The notes beneath the pieces are model-generated. The model saw only the letters and a program-made list of their open reading frames with translations, searched no databases and was not told the origin of the DNA. From Planctomycetota bacterium (GTDB taxonomy: Bacteria; Planctomycetota; Phycisphaerae; UBA1845; UTPLA1), in the NCBI GenBank assembly GCA_015654675.1, contig JAATGM010000025.1:1-58132 (forward strand): 58,132 nt of DNA, in the 5' to 3' direction. Of the stretch, positions 42,831 to 54,371 are shown piece after piece; the first letter of the stretch is position 1; each line of letters begins with the position of its first letter. The position numbers and the translations under genes are program-made.

Positions 42831-44353
42831 TGGGCCGGGTTTCGGTGTTGGCATGGCTGGTGGCGTGTGCGACGGCGCTGGGGCAGAACGCCGGCGCCAT
42901 GCGAGTCAGCGGCCCGATTACAGAGGACGCGACGTGGCGCGGGATGGTGTTCATTACCGGTGACGTCCAAATCGCAAGCGGCACGGTGACGGTCGAGGCC
43001 GGAAGCACCATTGAGTTTGTCGCCGGCAGCACGGACTCAAATCCGCTGCTGGCGGTTGGGACAGCCGACAAGGGTGGTCGACTCCTGCTAAAGGGAACGA
43101 AGGAAGCGCCCGTCACGCTCAGGAGCCGGTCTGGAATGAAGCCGGGATGCGTACGGGTGTTTGTGCAGGCCGGCCAGGGCGTCGAATGGGCGAACGTCCT
43201 GATTGACGGTCTGGGCTATCGCACGAACGTGAAGCTCGACGACCGGCTGACGGGCAATCGGAAGCCGGGCGAACAGAACTCGGTTGTACCGGCGGTGTCG
43301 ATCACTGCCGAAACCGGCAAAACGCAGGTACGCCTGGAATCCGTGAGTTTTCGACGCTGCGCGCGACTCTCATTGCGCGTCGGCGCGGAGACCGTCGGCG
43401 GCGTCAAGGCATGCGCATTTGAAGACGGTATGGAGCGGGTTGACGTCGAAATCAGTTCACTGGTCGGGGGCATCTACACGATTTTGGGAAGCCGGTTCAG
43501 CGGCGTCTTGGACGTCACCGGATGCGGCGTCCACGCCGAAGGGAATATCTTCACCGGTCCGCGTGCGGCGCTGGCGGTGAATTCGGCGACAACGCCCGCT
43601 TCGCGGATCATCGAAAACTACATTCACAACAGCACGACCGCGGACGACGGAAGTTACTGTTTGAAGTGCGCGGACGGGGCCGCGGAAATCCGCGACAACG
43701 TGTTCCGCGGCGGCACCTATGTGGTGCTGGATGGCTCACGCAGCATGACCGGCAACGTGCTCGTGTCGGGCGGCCGGCTTTCAAGCCGGGTCAGCAAAGC
43801 AGCAAAGACGCACTACGTGGTGGCTGATTTGCCGGGCGGGGCTAAGTTTGAGCGAAATGTTCTGATCGGCCCGGCCTATGCACTGCTGGCAACGCAGGCG
43901 GCAGGCACCGGCGAAACCGCGCCCGGAGCCGCGCGCGAGCAAATGACCATCCGCCAGAATGTGTTCGACGGTCTGGGCGACACGTCGCAGGCAATTCGCC
44001 TGAACGTCGGCGCGCGTGAACGGCTCGAGGCCAGCATCATCGAGAACACGTTTCTGCGCCTGCCGACGCTCGTCATGGATGAAGCAAAAATGGACGGCAC
44101 GATTGCCGCGATCGATCGAAACATCATCGCGCCGAAACCGGCGCGGCCGTGGGAAGGCGTGATGATCGCCGGCAAACAACTCGGGCCGACTGACTTCGGA
44201 ACAGGTGATCGCGTGTTTGCGAGCGTTTCCGAACTGGGGGTCGCCGGCTTGCCATCGGGGCTGCCGGAAGACTGGGATGCGGCCCTGTTGGCCGGGCGCA
44301 CCTCGATCGAGCAGATACGCGAGAAAGTGCGGACGGCCTACCGAGCCAGATAG
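42827..44353 (+). CDS. Secreted right-handed beta-helix protein
   Basis: A 508-residue protein with a signal peptide ([19 protein letters not shown], cleavage near residue 20) and a long run of short beta-strands with Asn/Gly turns typical of pectin-lyase-like parallel beta-helices ([47 protein letters not shown]). No catalytic residues of a known lyase or hydrolase are evident. It overlaps pheT by ATGA, so it is translationally coupled with a housekeeping tRNA synthetase. Function unknown; a surface or extracellular binding protein is likely. Confidence 0.75.
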   Translation: MMGRVSVLAWLVACATALGQNAGAMRVSGPITEDATWRGMVFITGDVQIASGTVTVEAGSTIEFVAGSTDSNPLLAVGTADKGGRLLLKGTKEAPVTLRSRSGMKPGCVRVFVQAGQGVEWANVLIDGLGYRTNVKLDDRLTGNRKPGEQNSVVPAVSITAETGKTQVRLESVSFRRCARLSLRVGAETVGGVKACAFEDGMERVDVEISSLVGGIYTILGSRFSGVLDVTGCGVHAEGNIFTGPRAALAVNSATTPASRIIENYIHNSTTADDGSYCLKCADGAAEIRDNVFRGGTYVVLDGSRSMTGNVLVSGGRLSSRVSKAAKTHYVVADLPGGAKFERNVLIGPAYALLATQAAGTGETAPGAAREQMTIRQNVFDGLGDTSQAIRLNVGARERLEASIIENTFLRLPTLVMDEAKMDGTIAAIDRNIIAPKPARPWEGVMIAGKQLGPTDFGTGDRVFASVSELGVAGLPSGLPEDWDAALLAGRTSIEQIREKVRTAYRAR

Positions 44354-45567
44354 TCAGGGGCGCTTCGATAGAATTCCATCGAGCAAAGCTGTCCATGCTT
44401 GCGCGGCGCGCGCGGCGGTGAACTCGATCGGCGTTTTGAGCTTTGCCAAACTATCGCCGCGTAGTTTCTGAATGGCCGCGATGAGCGCCATCGAATCGCC
44501 CTGCTCTACATGCAAGCCGCGATCTGCATCGCGAAACCAATCGACGATTTCCGAGCGGGCATTTCCGATAAAGATCGCCCGCCGACGAGCCGCGAGTGCC
44601 GCATAGATCTTGTGCGGCAGGGCATGGTCAAAGAGCGCGGCGTGCTGCGACACAAGGCACACATCCGCGGCGGCAAGCATGTCGGCGAGTTGGTCGGCGG
44701 GCTGGAAATCGAGCAGTTGAATGGGAAGGTGCTTTTCGCGAATGGCGCGTTCAACAACGGCCCGGCCCGGGCCCGCGCCGACAAACTGAAAAACGACAGC
44801 GGCGTCGTCTTTGAGGGCTTCGGCGGCGGCGAGAATCGATTCGAACGGATGGCTGAGGCCCATGTTGCCGGCGTATTGGATGACGAATTTGCCGGTGAGC
44901 CCGTGGCGATGTCGGAAGGCGTCGCCATTGCCGCCAGCGACGCGGGCGGGATCGATGCCGTCGTGAATGGCGCGCACGCGGGCTGCGTCGATGCCGCGCG
45001 TGACAACAATCCGCTCGGCGATCCGCGTTGCGATCGGGACGACCACGGACGACTTGCGCATGACTGAAGTGTCCGCGGCACGCCAGATTCGAGCGATAAC
45101 ACCGTTCGGTCGAATGACGCCCAGGGCCTCCGCGCAATCCGGGTAGAGGTCCAGGACTTTATAGACGAGCGCGGCGCCATGTCGCTGCGCGATGGCAACA
45201 CCGATTCCACCACCCAACGGCGGCGCCGTGGACGAAACAACGACGTCCGGACGATCAAGAACGCGGCCGGCGGTGATGGCGGCGCGATGGAAACGCGCGA
45301 AACCCCAGGCGCGGCCGGGGAGTGAGCGGCGGACCGGACCGCGCGGGACACGGACGATATTGATTCCGCGCCAGGTTTCGGCGGGCGGCCAGCGCGTGCC
45401 GGGCTTGTCCCAGGCGCGGTCGCCGGCCAGGACGGTAATTCGCCAGTTCGGACGGGCCTCGGCGATGAGCGGTAGATGGTCGGTCAGCACGGCAGCGCTA
45501 GCGCAGACGTCGGGCCAGAAGAACTCGTTGATGAAGAGGATATGCGCGCTTCGCCGATCGTCTTTGC

Positions 45568-45571
<4 letters not shown>
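44354..45571 (-). CDS. Glycosyltransferase family 4 protein (WbuB-like)
   Basis: A 405-residue GT-B fold glycosyltransferase. N-terminal domain: HILFINEFFWPD, VYKVLDLYPDCAEALG; C-terminal domain: KFVIQYAGNMGLSHPFE, QFVGAGPGR and LVSQHAALFDHALPHKIYAALAARR, where the donor nucleotide sugar binds. It resembles WbuB-type enzymes that add a fucose or N-acetylhexosamine-type sugar in polysaccharide synthesis. The start is a TTG at 45571 that overlaps the stop of the upstream WecA-like gene (TTGA), with GGAG seven bases before; the frame-open ATG at 45637 would give a nonsense N-terminus. Coupled with the lipid-linked sugar transferase before it. Confidence 0.85.
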
Positions 45572-47037
<1,466 letters not shown>

Positions 47038-47138
47038 GGGTTGGTCCTGTGGCTGGCCGGATATTACCGCGCGGGATAAGATTCGTCGCGCTACGCGGTT
47101 CAGAATGAGGCGGTTTGCACCGCCGACGGAGCATGCTC

Positions 47139-50100
47139 ATGGCCGTTCGGTTTGTTCTGGGGCGCGCGGGGACGGGGAAGACTCACCACTGCCTGTCGGA
47201 GATTCGCGGCGAACTGAGCGAGCGACTGGTCGGGACGCCGTCTCTGGTTCTGCTCGTTCCTGAGCAGGCGGCGCTGCAGATGGAGCGACAGCTTCTGTCG
47301 GGCGGCGAGCTACCGGGATTGGGGCGATGTGAGGTTCTCAGTTTTCGACGGTTGGCGCACCGCGTGTTGAACGCGGCGGGCGGTCCGTTGCCGGTCGTGC
47401 TGACGCCGATCGGGCGCGAAATGGTGCTGCGCGATCTGTTGGCGCGCAATCGGGCGGGCCTGCGCGAGTTTGACGGTGTGGCGCTGCGGCCGGGGTTTGT
47501 GGCGTCATTGGGGCGGACGATTGTTGAGCTGCTACAGGAATCGGTGTCGCCGGATCGGATGCTCGAGCAGGCGGAGGCGTGCAGGGCGGCGGGAAATCCG
47601 TCGGGCGACCGGCTGCACGACGTGGGGGTCATGTATCAACGATATATGCAGTTTCTCGGATCGGAGCGGGTAGACCCGGAGGGCGTTCTGGACCTGGCAC
47701 GCCGGCATCTTGATCGGGTTGGGTGGCTGAAGGACTGCCGGCTCTGGGTGGACGGATTCGCCGGATTCACCCAGGAACAGGTGCGGCTTCTGGTCGATCT
47801 GTGCGGGCGGGCGGCGGATGCGACGGTTTCGTTCCTGGTTGATCCGGCGGACTCCGCGGCGGCGCGGGTCGGTGCGCGAGTCGATCCGATCGGTCTGTTT
47901 GCGAGGACGGAGCGCACGGCGATCGGCCTGCACGACGCGCTTAGGGACGCGGGAGTTGAACTGGCGTCGCCCATCGTGCTGAGGTCCGCGCATCCGCCGC
48001 GATTTCGAGCAGCGGAGCTCATCCAACTGGAAGCGGGCTTGTTCGGTCCGGTGGCCGGTGCCCAGGTAAGGACGAGCGACTCGGTACGGTTTTTCGCGGC
48101 GCCTGATCGCCGCGCGGAGGCGCGTGCGGTTGCGGCGGAGATTCGCCGCCTGGTGCGGCGCGAACAGGCGCCGCTGCGCTATCGCGACATCGCGATCATC
48201 GTCCGCGATCTGGAGCCCTACCACGACTTGCTCTCGGCGGAATTGGGCGAACATGGCGTGCCATTCTTCATCGATCGGCGGCGGCCGACCAGCCATCATC
48301 CGCTGGTCGAGGCCGTGCGGGCGTTGTTGCGGCTGCGCGGCGGACGGCCCGGGCGGGCGTCGGCCCTTCCGCTGTTGCTCAAGACCGGATTGACGCCCCT
48401 CGACGACGATGCGGCCGATCTGCTCGAGAACTACCAATTGATGCACGGTCTGGACGAGGTAGCCGCCCGGACCGGCGGTGACTGGACCTATCCGTCCCTC
48501 GATTCGGACTCGAGCGGGCGCGTCAGCGACTTAGAGTCGCAAACGCTGGCGCGCGTCAACGCAGCGCGGCAGCGCTTGGTTACTGCACTGGGCGAATGGT
48601 GGATCGCCGACGCGAACGAGCGCTCTACAAGTTGCCGCGAATTGGCGGCCGGGCTGGTCGTGGCGCTGGTACGCCTCGGCGCGCCGGCCACGCTCTCGTC
48701 GTGGTCACTCACGGCGTCGCAATCCGGCGATCTGGATCAAGCTCAGGAGCATGCGCAAGTCTGGACCGATTTGAGCGAGCTACTGGATGAACTCGTCAGC
48801 GCCCTCGGCGACACGCAAATGTCGATGAGCGAGTTTCGTGAGGTACTCGAGGCGGGCCTGGCCGATTTTTCGCTCGGGCTGGTGCCGCCGACTCTGGACC
48901 AGACCCTGGTCAGTTCGATCGAGCGGAGCCGGCATCCGCCGGTGCGGGCGGCGTTCGTACTGGGCTTTTCGGACGGCGAATTCCCGCATCGTCATCGGAG
49001 CGTTGAACTGATCGATGACGCGGAGCGCGAATGGCTCGAACGGGGCGGCGTCAAACTCGGGCCATCGCGGCGGTCGCGATCGCTGGATGAGCGGATGCTG
49101 GCCTACATCGCCGTGACGCGTCCGAGCGAACGGCTGTGGGTGAGCTATCCGGCCGCGGACGATCAGGGTCGCGCGATACAGCCGTCGCCCTACCTGGCGG
49201 ACTGTCTGCGGGCGCTGGGATGGGACTCGTCGTCGGTTGAGACATTGCGCGGCACAGCGGAGCTGCCGCGCGTCGCGGATGTATCCACGGTCGGCGATCT
49301 CTCGGCCGGACTCGCGGTCGCAATGCGTTCACTGGCCGAGCGGCCCAGCCGGACGATCATCGATGCGGAAGCGTGGCTGGCAGTGTATGAGGAGGTGCGC
49401 GCGAAACGGTGTCCGGGAGCTGAAGGGGCGCTGCGGGCGCTAGCGCCGACCCGGAAAGCCGCGTTGAGCGCCGATGCAATATTGGCACTGCATGGCCAAA
49501 CGCTGGCAACCAGTGTGACGCGACTGGAGGCGTTTGCGAAGTGCCCGTTTCAGCATTTCGCGAAATACGAACTTCGGCTGACGCCGCGCCGCGTGAATGA
49601 AGTCGGGGCCCTGCATTGGGGCCGGCTCTATCACGCGATGCTGGAAGAGTTCGTCAATGTGCTGGCGTACAACGGCGAGTCACTGGCTGCGCTGACGGAC
49701 CAGCAGATCACGGACCGACTTGCGCAGATCGCGGATTCGGCCGTCAGTGCGCTGAATGACGCGAGCCCGCTGGACGCGGCAGCGAAGAAAATCCTACGTT
49801 CGCGCGGAGCGCGCGACCTGGCGGTCTCTATTCGCGCTCAACAGCTTCGCGCCGCTCCCGGATTGCGGCCGAGGTTCACTGAGCGGGCATTTGGGTCCGA
49901 CGCGACCGGATCGCTGCCGGCCATCGTGCTGAAGACGCCGAAGGGCCGGACCGTTCGCCTGCGCGGACGCATCGATCGAATCGACCTGGTCCAGGAACCG
50001 CAGCGCGGCGAAACGCTGGCAGTCGTGTTCGACTACAAACGATTGGACAAAAATCGCCTGCGACTGGATGAGGCGCTGCACGGTCTGGCGCTGCAGTTGC

Positions 50101-50633
50101 TCGCCTACTTGTTGGTGCTGAAGGACCACGGCGAACAATTGGCCGGCGGTGGCGTGCGGCCGGCTGGGGCCTTTTATCTGCCGCTGGTGACGGGATTTCA
50201 GACCGTCGAGCATCCTTCCAAAGCGAAACCGGCGTTACGACCGTTCATGCCGCGCGGATTATTCGACTTCGATGCATTGTCGGCGTTGGACCCTGGCCTC
50301 GCGGAGGGCGCCAGTTCGCTGTTCAGCGCGCGGCGGAACAAGGACGGGACGATGGGAAAGGCGCGCTCGCTCGATACCGCGTCGCGGCCAGCATTTGAGC
50401 GAATCCTTGAAGGCGTTCGCGAGAAGCTGGGGGAATTGGCGGATCGAATCATTGATGGCGAGATTCGCGTCGCACCGGCGATTTATCGCAACCGGCTGCC
50501 GTGTGAGCAGTGCGAATATCGAGCGGTCTGCCGCTTTGAATATTCGTCGGGGTTTGCGGTTCGGCTTCCGGTCATCGAACGGGGCGAGATGCTACGACGG
50601 TTCGGCGAGGGCGAGGGCAACGACGAGCCATGA
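47139..50633 (+). CDS. addB: AddB-like helicase-nuclease subunit
   Basis: A 1164-residue subunit of a double-strand break processing complex. Features: Walker A GRAGTGKTH at residues 8-16 at the very N-terminus, helicase-like core, and a C-terminal PD-(D/E)XK nuclease with RLRGRIDRIDL and VFDYKRLDK. Four cysteines for an iron-sulfur cluster are in place: Cys802 in KCPFQHFAK and Cys1122, 1125 and 1131 in CEQCEYRAVC, the layout of AddB. The start at ATG 47139 has GGAG seven bases upstream; TTG 47115 and ATG 47133 are alternatives. ATGA overlap with addA. Family knowledge: AddAB unwinds and trims DNA ends and loads RecA. Confidence 0.9.
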   Translation: MAVRFVLGRAGTGKTHHCLSEIRGELSERLVGTPSLVLLVPEQAALQMERQLLSGGELPGLGRCEVLSFRRLAHRVLNAAGGPLPVVLTPIGREMVLRDLLARNRAGLREFDGVALRPGFVASLGRTIVELLQESVSPDRMLEQAEACRAAGNPSGDRLHDVGVMYQRYMQFLGSERVDPEGVLDLARRHLDRVGWLKDCRLWVDGFAGFTQEQVRLLVDLCGRAADATVSFLVDPADSAAARVGARVDPIGLFARTERTAIGLHDALRDAGVELASPIVLRSAHPPRFRAAELIQLEAGLFGPVAGAQVRTSDSVRFFAAPDRRAEARAVAAEIRRLVRREQAPLRYRDIAIIVRDLEPYHDLLSAELGEHGVPFFIDRRRPTSHHPLVEAVRALLRLRGGRPGRASALPLLLKTGLTPLDDDAADLLENYQLMHGLDEVAARTGGDWTYPSLDSDSSGRVSDLESQTLARVNAARQRLVTALGEWWIADANERSTSCRELAAGLVVALVRLGAPATLSSWSLTASQSGDLDQAQEHAQVWTDLSELLDELVSALGDTQMSMSEFREVLEAGLADFSLGLVPPTLDQTLVSSIERSRHPPVRAAFVLGFSDGEFPHRHRSVELIDDAEREWLERGGVKLGPSRRSRSLDERMLAYIAVTRPSERLWVSYPAADDQGRAIQPSPYLADCLRALGWDSSSVETLRGTAELPRVADVSTVGDLSAGLAVAMRSLAERPSRTIIDAEAWLAVYEEVRAKRCPGAEGALRALAPTRKAALSADAILALHGQTLATSVTRLEAFAKCPFQHFAKYELRLTPRRVNEVGALHWGRLYHAMLEEFVNVLAYNGESLAALTDQQITDRLAQIADSAVSALNDASPLDAAAKKILRSRGARDLAVSIRAQQLRAAPGLRPRFTERAFGSDATGSLPAIVLKTPKGRTVRLRGRIDRIDLVQEPQRGETLAVVFDYKRLDKNRLRLDEALHGLALQLLAYLLVLKDHGEQLAGGGVRPAGAFYLPLVTGFQTVEHPSKAKPALRPFMPRGLFDFDALSALDPGLAEGASSLFSARRNKDGTMGKARSLDTASRPAFERILEGVREKLGELADRIIDGEIRVAPAIYRNRLPCEQCEYRAVCRFEYSSGFAVRLPVIERGEMLRRFGEGEGNDEP

Positions 50634-53600
50634 GTTCGCGGGCGTGGACGAAAGAGCAGCGCGAGGCGATCGGCGAAGTCGGCCGAAACGTCCTCGTGTC
50701 GGCGGGCGCTGGCAGCGGGAAGACGTCGGTGCTGGCGGAACGTTGCGCGTTTCTGGTGGCCGACGCGCGGCCGGCCTGCGACGTGGATCGCTTGCTGGTG
50801 GTGACGTTTACCGACGCCGCGGCCGCGGAGATGCGGCACCGGATTATTGAAACACTGCGGCGTCGGCAATCGGCACGGCCCTCGGATGCGCGGCTGACGG
50901 AGCAGATCGCGCTGGTTGATACCGCCGCAATCTCGACGATGCACTCGTTTTGCCGGCGCGTGCTGGGGCGGTTCTTCGCGAAGGTGGGCCTCGATCCCGG
51001 ATTTCGGACGCTTGATGCGCACGAGGCGCGGCTGCTGCGGCGGGATGTACTGGACGATCTGATGCGCGAGTTGCACTCGGACGAGTCGCCGCTTGCGAAA
51101 CGATTGGATGCGCTGGTGGCGGAAATTGGACAGGGGCGAGACGAAACGATTCGAGGCACGATTGACGAATTGGCGGCATTTCTCGAATCGGTGGTCGATG
51201 CGGATGAATGGCTGGCGAAATTGCAGGCAACATACGCGGCGGCCAAGCCGGGGGAATTGAGCGCAGCATGGTCTGAGGAATTGCGCAGGACGATTCTCGA
51301 AGACCTGGTCGGACTGATCGACGAAGCCCAGGCGGGCATTGCTGAGATGGCCGCGCGCGGCATGGCCGTATTAGCGTTACTGAGCAAACCCCTGGATGCA
51401 TATCGGCAACAGCTTGAGGAATGGCATGCGACGCTGGATCGCGATCGGGTGAAGGGGGTCGAGCGCGTACGCGAGAAGCTGATAGAGTTTGCGTTTCCCA
51501 AGATGCCACGAAAAGACGCAACCGAAGTGAAGCGGGCAGAGGCGCATGAGCGCGAAGAGTTTGAGCGGCGACAAGGGCAATTCACGGCGATTCGCGAAGG
51601 ATTCAAGAAGTTTCAAGCTCGGTACGGATTATTCAGTATCGCTGAGTATGCCGAAGGGATCGCCATGACAGCGCCACACGTGGCGACGATGCTCGATCTG
51701 GTGCAGGAATTCCGCCGGCGCTATGTTGCGGCGAAGCGCGAGTTGGTGGCCGTGGATTTTTCCGATCTCGAACGACTCACGTTGCACTTGCTGCGCGACC
51801 CGCAGGCCCCCGACGGACTCACGCTCATCGCGAAATGGCTGCGAAGCCAGTACGAGCATTTGCTGGTTGACGAATATCAGGACATCAACCCGGTTCAGGC
51901 CGAGATTCTGCGACGCGTATCCCGGCAAAACGAGACTGGCAGGACGGGTAATCAGTTCGCGGTGGGCGATGTGAAGCAATCAATTTACCGCTTCCGACTG
52001 GCCGAGCCGGGGTTGTTCATCGCGCGTCAGCAGTCGGCGCGCGACCCGCGAAACGCCGGCCGCGAGACGGCCATCGACCTCAACGCCAACTTCCGCAGCG
52101 GCAGCGGAGTGCTGCGGCTAGTGAACGCGATGTTCTCGCGATTAATGGCGGCTGATCTGGGCGGGATTGTGTATGACGATCGCGCGGCGCTGCGGCCCGG
52201 AACTGCGGCGCAGGAATCTGTAGCGGGGCCGGCGGTTGAGTTGGCGGTGTTGGCGGAGGAGCGCGGGCCTGAGCCGGACGAGATAGAGGAAACGGGCGAC
52301 GACAACGCCCCGGAAACCGGTGCTGGAGAATGGGAGCGGATCGAGCGCGAGGCGTGGTGGGTGGCACGACGGATCGACGAGCTGCGGCGAGCCGACCCGA
52401 TGCTGAAGTTTGGCGACATCGCGATTCTCATGCGCTCTCCCCAAATTCATGCCACACAACTCGTGCGAACACTGGAGCGGCAGGGCGTGCCGGTGTTCGC
52501 CGAGTTGACGGGGGGATTCTTCGACTCGCTGGAAATCCGCGACGTCCTGGCATTCCTGTCGGTGCTGGACAACGCCCAGCAGAACATTCCGTTGGCGGCG
52601 TGGCTCCGCTCGCCGCTCTGTCCGACGCCTCTGAACGATTCCCAGCTTGTGGCGATTCGAGCCGCGGCGGAACACGGCGAGCCCTTCTGCTTTGCAGTAT
52701 CGCGATATGCGGAGCAAGGCGCGGACGTGGAGTTGCGCCGATTGCTCCGCGACGCGCTCGGCGAAATCGAACGCCGTCGGGCAGATATTCGCCAGCGACC
52801 GCTGCCCGACGTGCTGGCGGAGATTCTTCGCGAGACGGGTTACGCGGCATACGCGGCCGCCCTTCCAGAGGGCCCGCAGCGGACCGCGAATCTCACTCGG
52901 CTGCACGAGCATGCACGAGATTTCGGCGAGTTCTCCCGGCAGGGTCTGCACCGGTTTCTCGCCTTTCTCGATCAATTGCGCGACGAGGAGGCCGACCTAG
53001 GCGCCGCGCCGGCGCTGGCGGCGTCGGCCGACGTGGTTCGCGTGATGTCAATTCACCGGTCGAAGGGGTTGGAATTCCCAGTTGTGTTCGTCGTGGAGCT
53101 GGGAAAGCGATTCAATCTGCGCGATTCGCAGGCCGCGATTCTGGTGGACCGGCGATTGGGGCTTGGGATGCGCGCGGCCGACGTCGAAAGGCGAATCTCG
53201 TATCCAACCCTGCCGCATCAAATGATCGCTCGGGAGGTTCGGCGCCAGTCGCTCGCGGAAGAAATTCGCACGCTTTACGTGGCGATGACGCGCGCGAAGA
53301 ATCGCCTCGTGCTGGTTGGGAGCGGTTCGCTCGAGGAGCTTGCCGCAGCGCGGGCGGGCGCCGTGCCGGCCGGCGGGCCGCTGCCGCTGCATCAGCGCGC
53401 GGCGGCGGTGTGCTATCTGGACTGGTTGCTGGCGGTGCTTCGGACGCTGCGCGCCGGGGAGGCCGTCTGGCCGGACCAAACGCCGGGAGCAGACGCGCTG
53501 CTCACGGTTTCGATGATCTCGAGCGAGGAGATGCGCTCGTGGACGCAGGGGCAGACGTTTGAGCCCGACGTACGGGCCCGACTGGAGGCCTTTGCGGCGC

Positions 53601-54367
53601 TCGGACCACCGGACAAGGCATTCGCGCGGATCTCGCTCGACACGGTCGCGGCGCGTGCGGCAATGGCGCGGTTGACTGCTCGATACGGCTTCGAGCGATT
53701 GACCCAGCTTCCGGCCGTCGTCGCGGCCAGCGCGTTGAAACAGCGGTTCGACACGACGCGCGATCCCGAAAATCCGGCGGCTGGCGATCGGCTCTCGTTC
53801 GCGCCCCGACTGGCCATGCCGATGTTCATCGAGACAGCACGACACGCGTCGCCGACTCAGCGCGGTGTTGCGGTACATGCCTTCCTGCAGCGCGTCGACC
53901 TGTCGCGGATATGCGACGAACAGGATCTGGGCGCGCAGCGCGAAGGATTCGTACATACTGGGCAATTGGCGCCCGAAGAAGCAGCTGAACTCGATCTCGC
54001 CGCGCTGGCCTGGTTCTTCAGCACCGAAGTGGGCGGCGAGCTTCGCGAGCGCCGCGCGACGGCACGCCGCGAAGAAGCATTTGTCTTTGGCATGCTGCCG
54101 ACGACTTACGACGCAGACGCCGGCGCGGCGGGCGACGATCGGATCATCGTTCGCGGCGTAATCGACTGTTTCTTCGAAACGCCGAGCGGAGTCGTGCTCC
54201 TGGATTACAAGACGGACGGCGTGGCCGAGTCGGAAGTCGCGGCGCGGACGAAAGTATATGGTCCGCAGCTTCGAGTCTACGCCGAGGCGCTGGCGGCCAT
54301 CTGGAAGAAAAACGTAACGCGGCGCGTGTTGGTTTTCCTGGGGCCGCGACGTATCGTCATCGTTTGA
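50630..54367 (+). CDS. addA: AddA-like UvrD-type helicase-nuclease subunit
   Basis: A 1245-residue superfamily 1A helicase with nuclease. Walker A SAGAGSGKT is at residues 24-32, the Q motif before it (WTKEQREAI), motif II in LLVDEYQDINPVQ, motif III GDVKQSIYRFR, motif V VMSIHRSKGLEFPVVFV, motif VI TLYVAMTRAKNRLVLVG. The C-terminal nuclease has VRGVIDCFFET...VVLLDYKTDG (about residues 1170-1195). It begins at ATG 50630 overlapping the addB stop. All ATPase and nuclease residues appear intact. Both subunits are full length, so the complex is probably functional and takes the place of RecBCD. Confidence 0.93.
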   Translation: MSSRAWTKEQREAIGEVGRNVLVSAGAGSGKTSVLAERCAFLVADARPACDVDRLLVVTFTDAAAAEMRHRIIETLRRRQSARPSDARLTEQIALVDTAAISTMHSFCRRVLGRFFAKVGLDPGFRTLDAHEARLLRRDVLDDLMRELHSDESPLAKRLDALVAEIGQGRDETIRGTIDELAAFLESVVDADEWLAKLQATYAAAKPGELSAAWSEELRRTILEDLVGLIDEAQAGIAEMAARGMAVLALLSKPLDAYRQQLEEWHATLDRDRVKGVERVREKLIEFAFPKMPRKDATEVKRAEAHEREEFERRQGQFTAIREGFKKFQARYGLFSIAEYAEGIAMTAPHVATMLDLVQEFRRRYVAAKRELVAVDFSDLERLTLHLLRDPQAPDGLTLIAKWLRSQYEHLLVDEYQDINPVQAEILRRVSRQNETGRTGNQFAVGDVKQSIYRFRLAEPGLFIARQQSARDPRNAGRETAIDLNANFRSGSGVLRLVNAMFSRLMAADLGGIVYDDRAALRPGTAAQESVAGPAVELAVLAEERGPEPDEIEETGDDNAPETGAGEWERIEREAWWVARRIDELRRADPMLKFGDIAILMRSPQIHATQLVRTLERQGVPVFAELTGGFFDSLEIRDVLAFLSVLDNAQQNIPLAAWLRSPLCPTPLNDSQLVAIRAAAEHGEPFCFAVSRYAEQGADVELRRLLRDALGEIERRRADIRQRPLPDVLAEILRETGYAAYAAALPEGPQRTANLTRLHEHARDFGEFSRQGLHRFLAFLDQLRDEEADLGAAPALAASADVVRVMSIHRSKGLEFPVVFVVELGKRFNLRDSQAAILVDRRLGLGMRAADVERRISYPTLPHQMIAREVRRQSLAEEIRTLYVAMTRAKNRLVLVGSGSLEELAAARAGAVPAGGPLPLHQRAAAVCYLDWLLAVLRTLRAGEAVWPDQTPGADALLTVSMISSEEMRSWTQGQTFEPDVRARLEAFAALGPPDKAFARISLDTVAARAAMARLTARYGFERLTQLPAVVAASALKQRFDTTRDPENPAAGDRLSFAPRLAMPMFIETARHASPTQRGVAVHAFLQRVDLSRICDEQDLGAQREGFVHTGQLAPEEAAELDLAALAWFFSTEVGGELRERRATARREEAFVFGMLPTTYDADAGAAGDDRIIVRGVIDCFFETPSGVVLLDYKTDGVAESEVAARTKVYGPQLRVYAEALAAIWKKNVTRRVLVFLGPRRIVIV

Positions 54368-54371
54368 GAAA

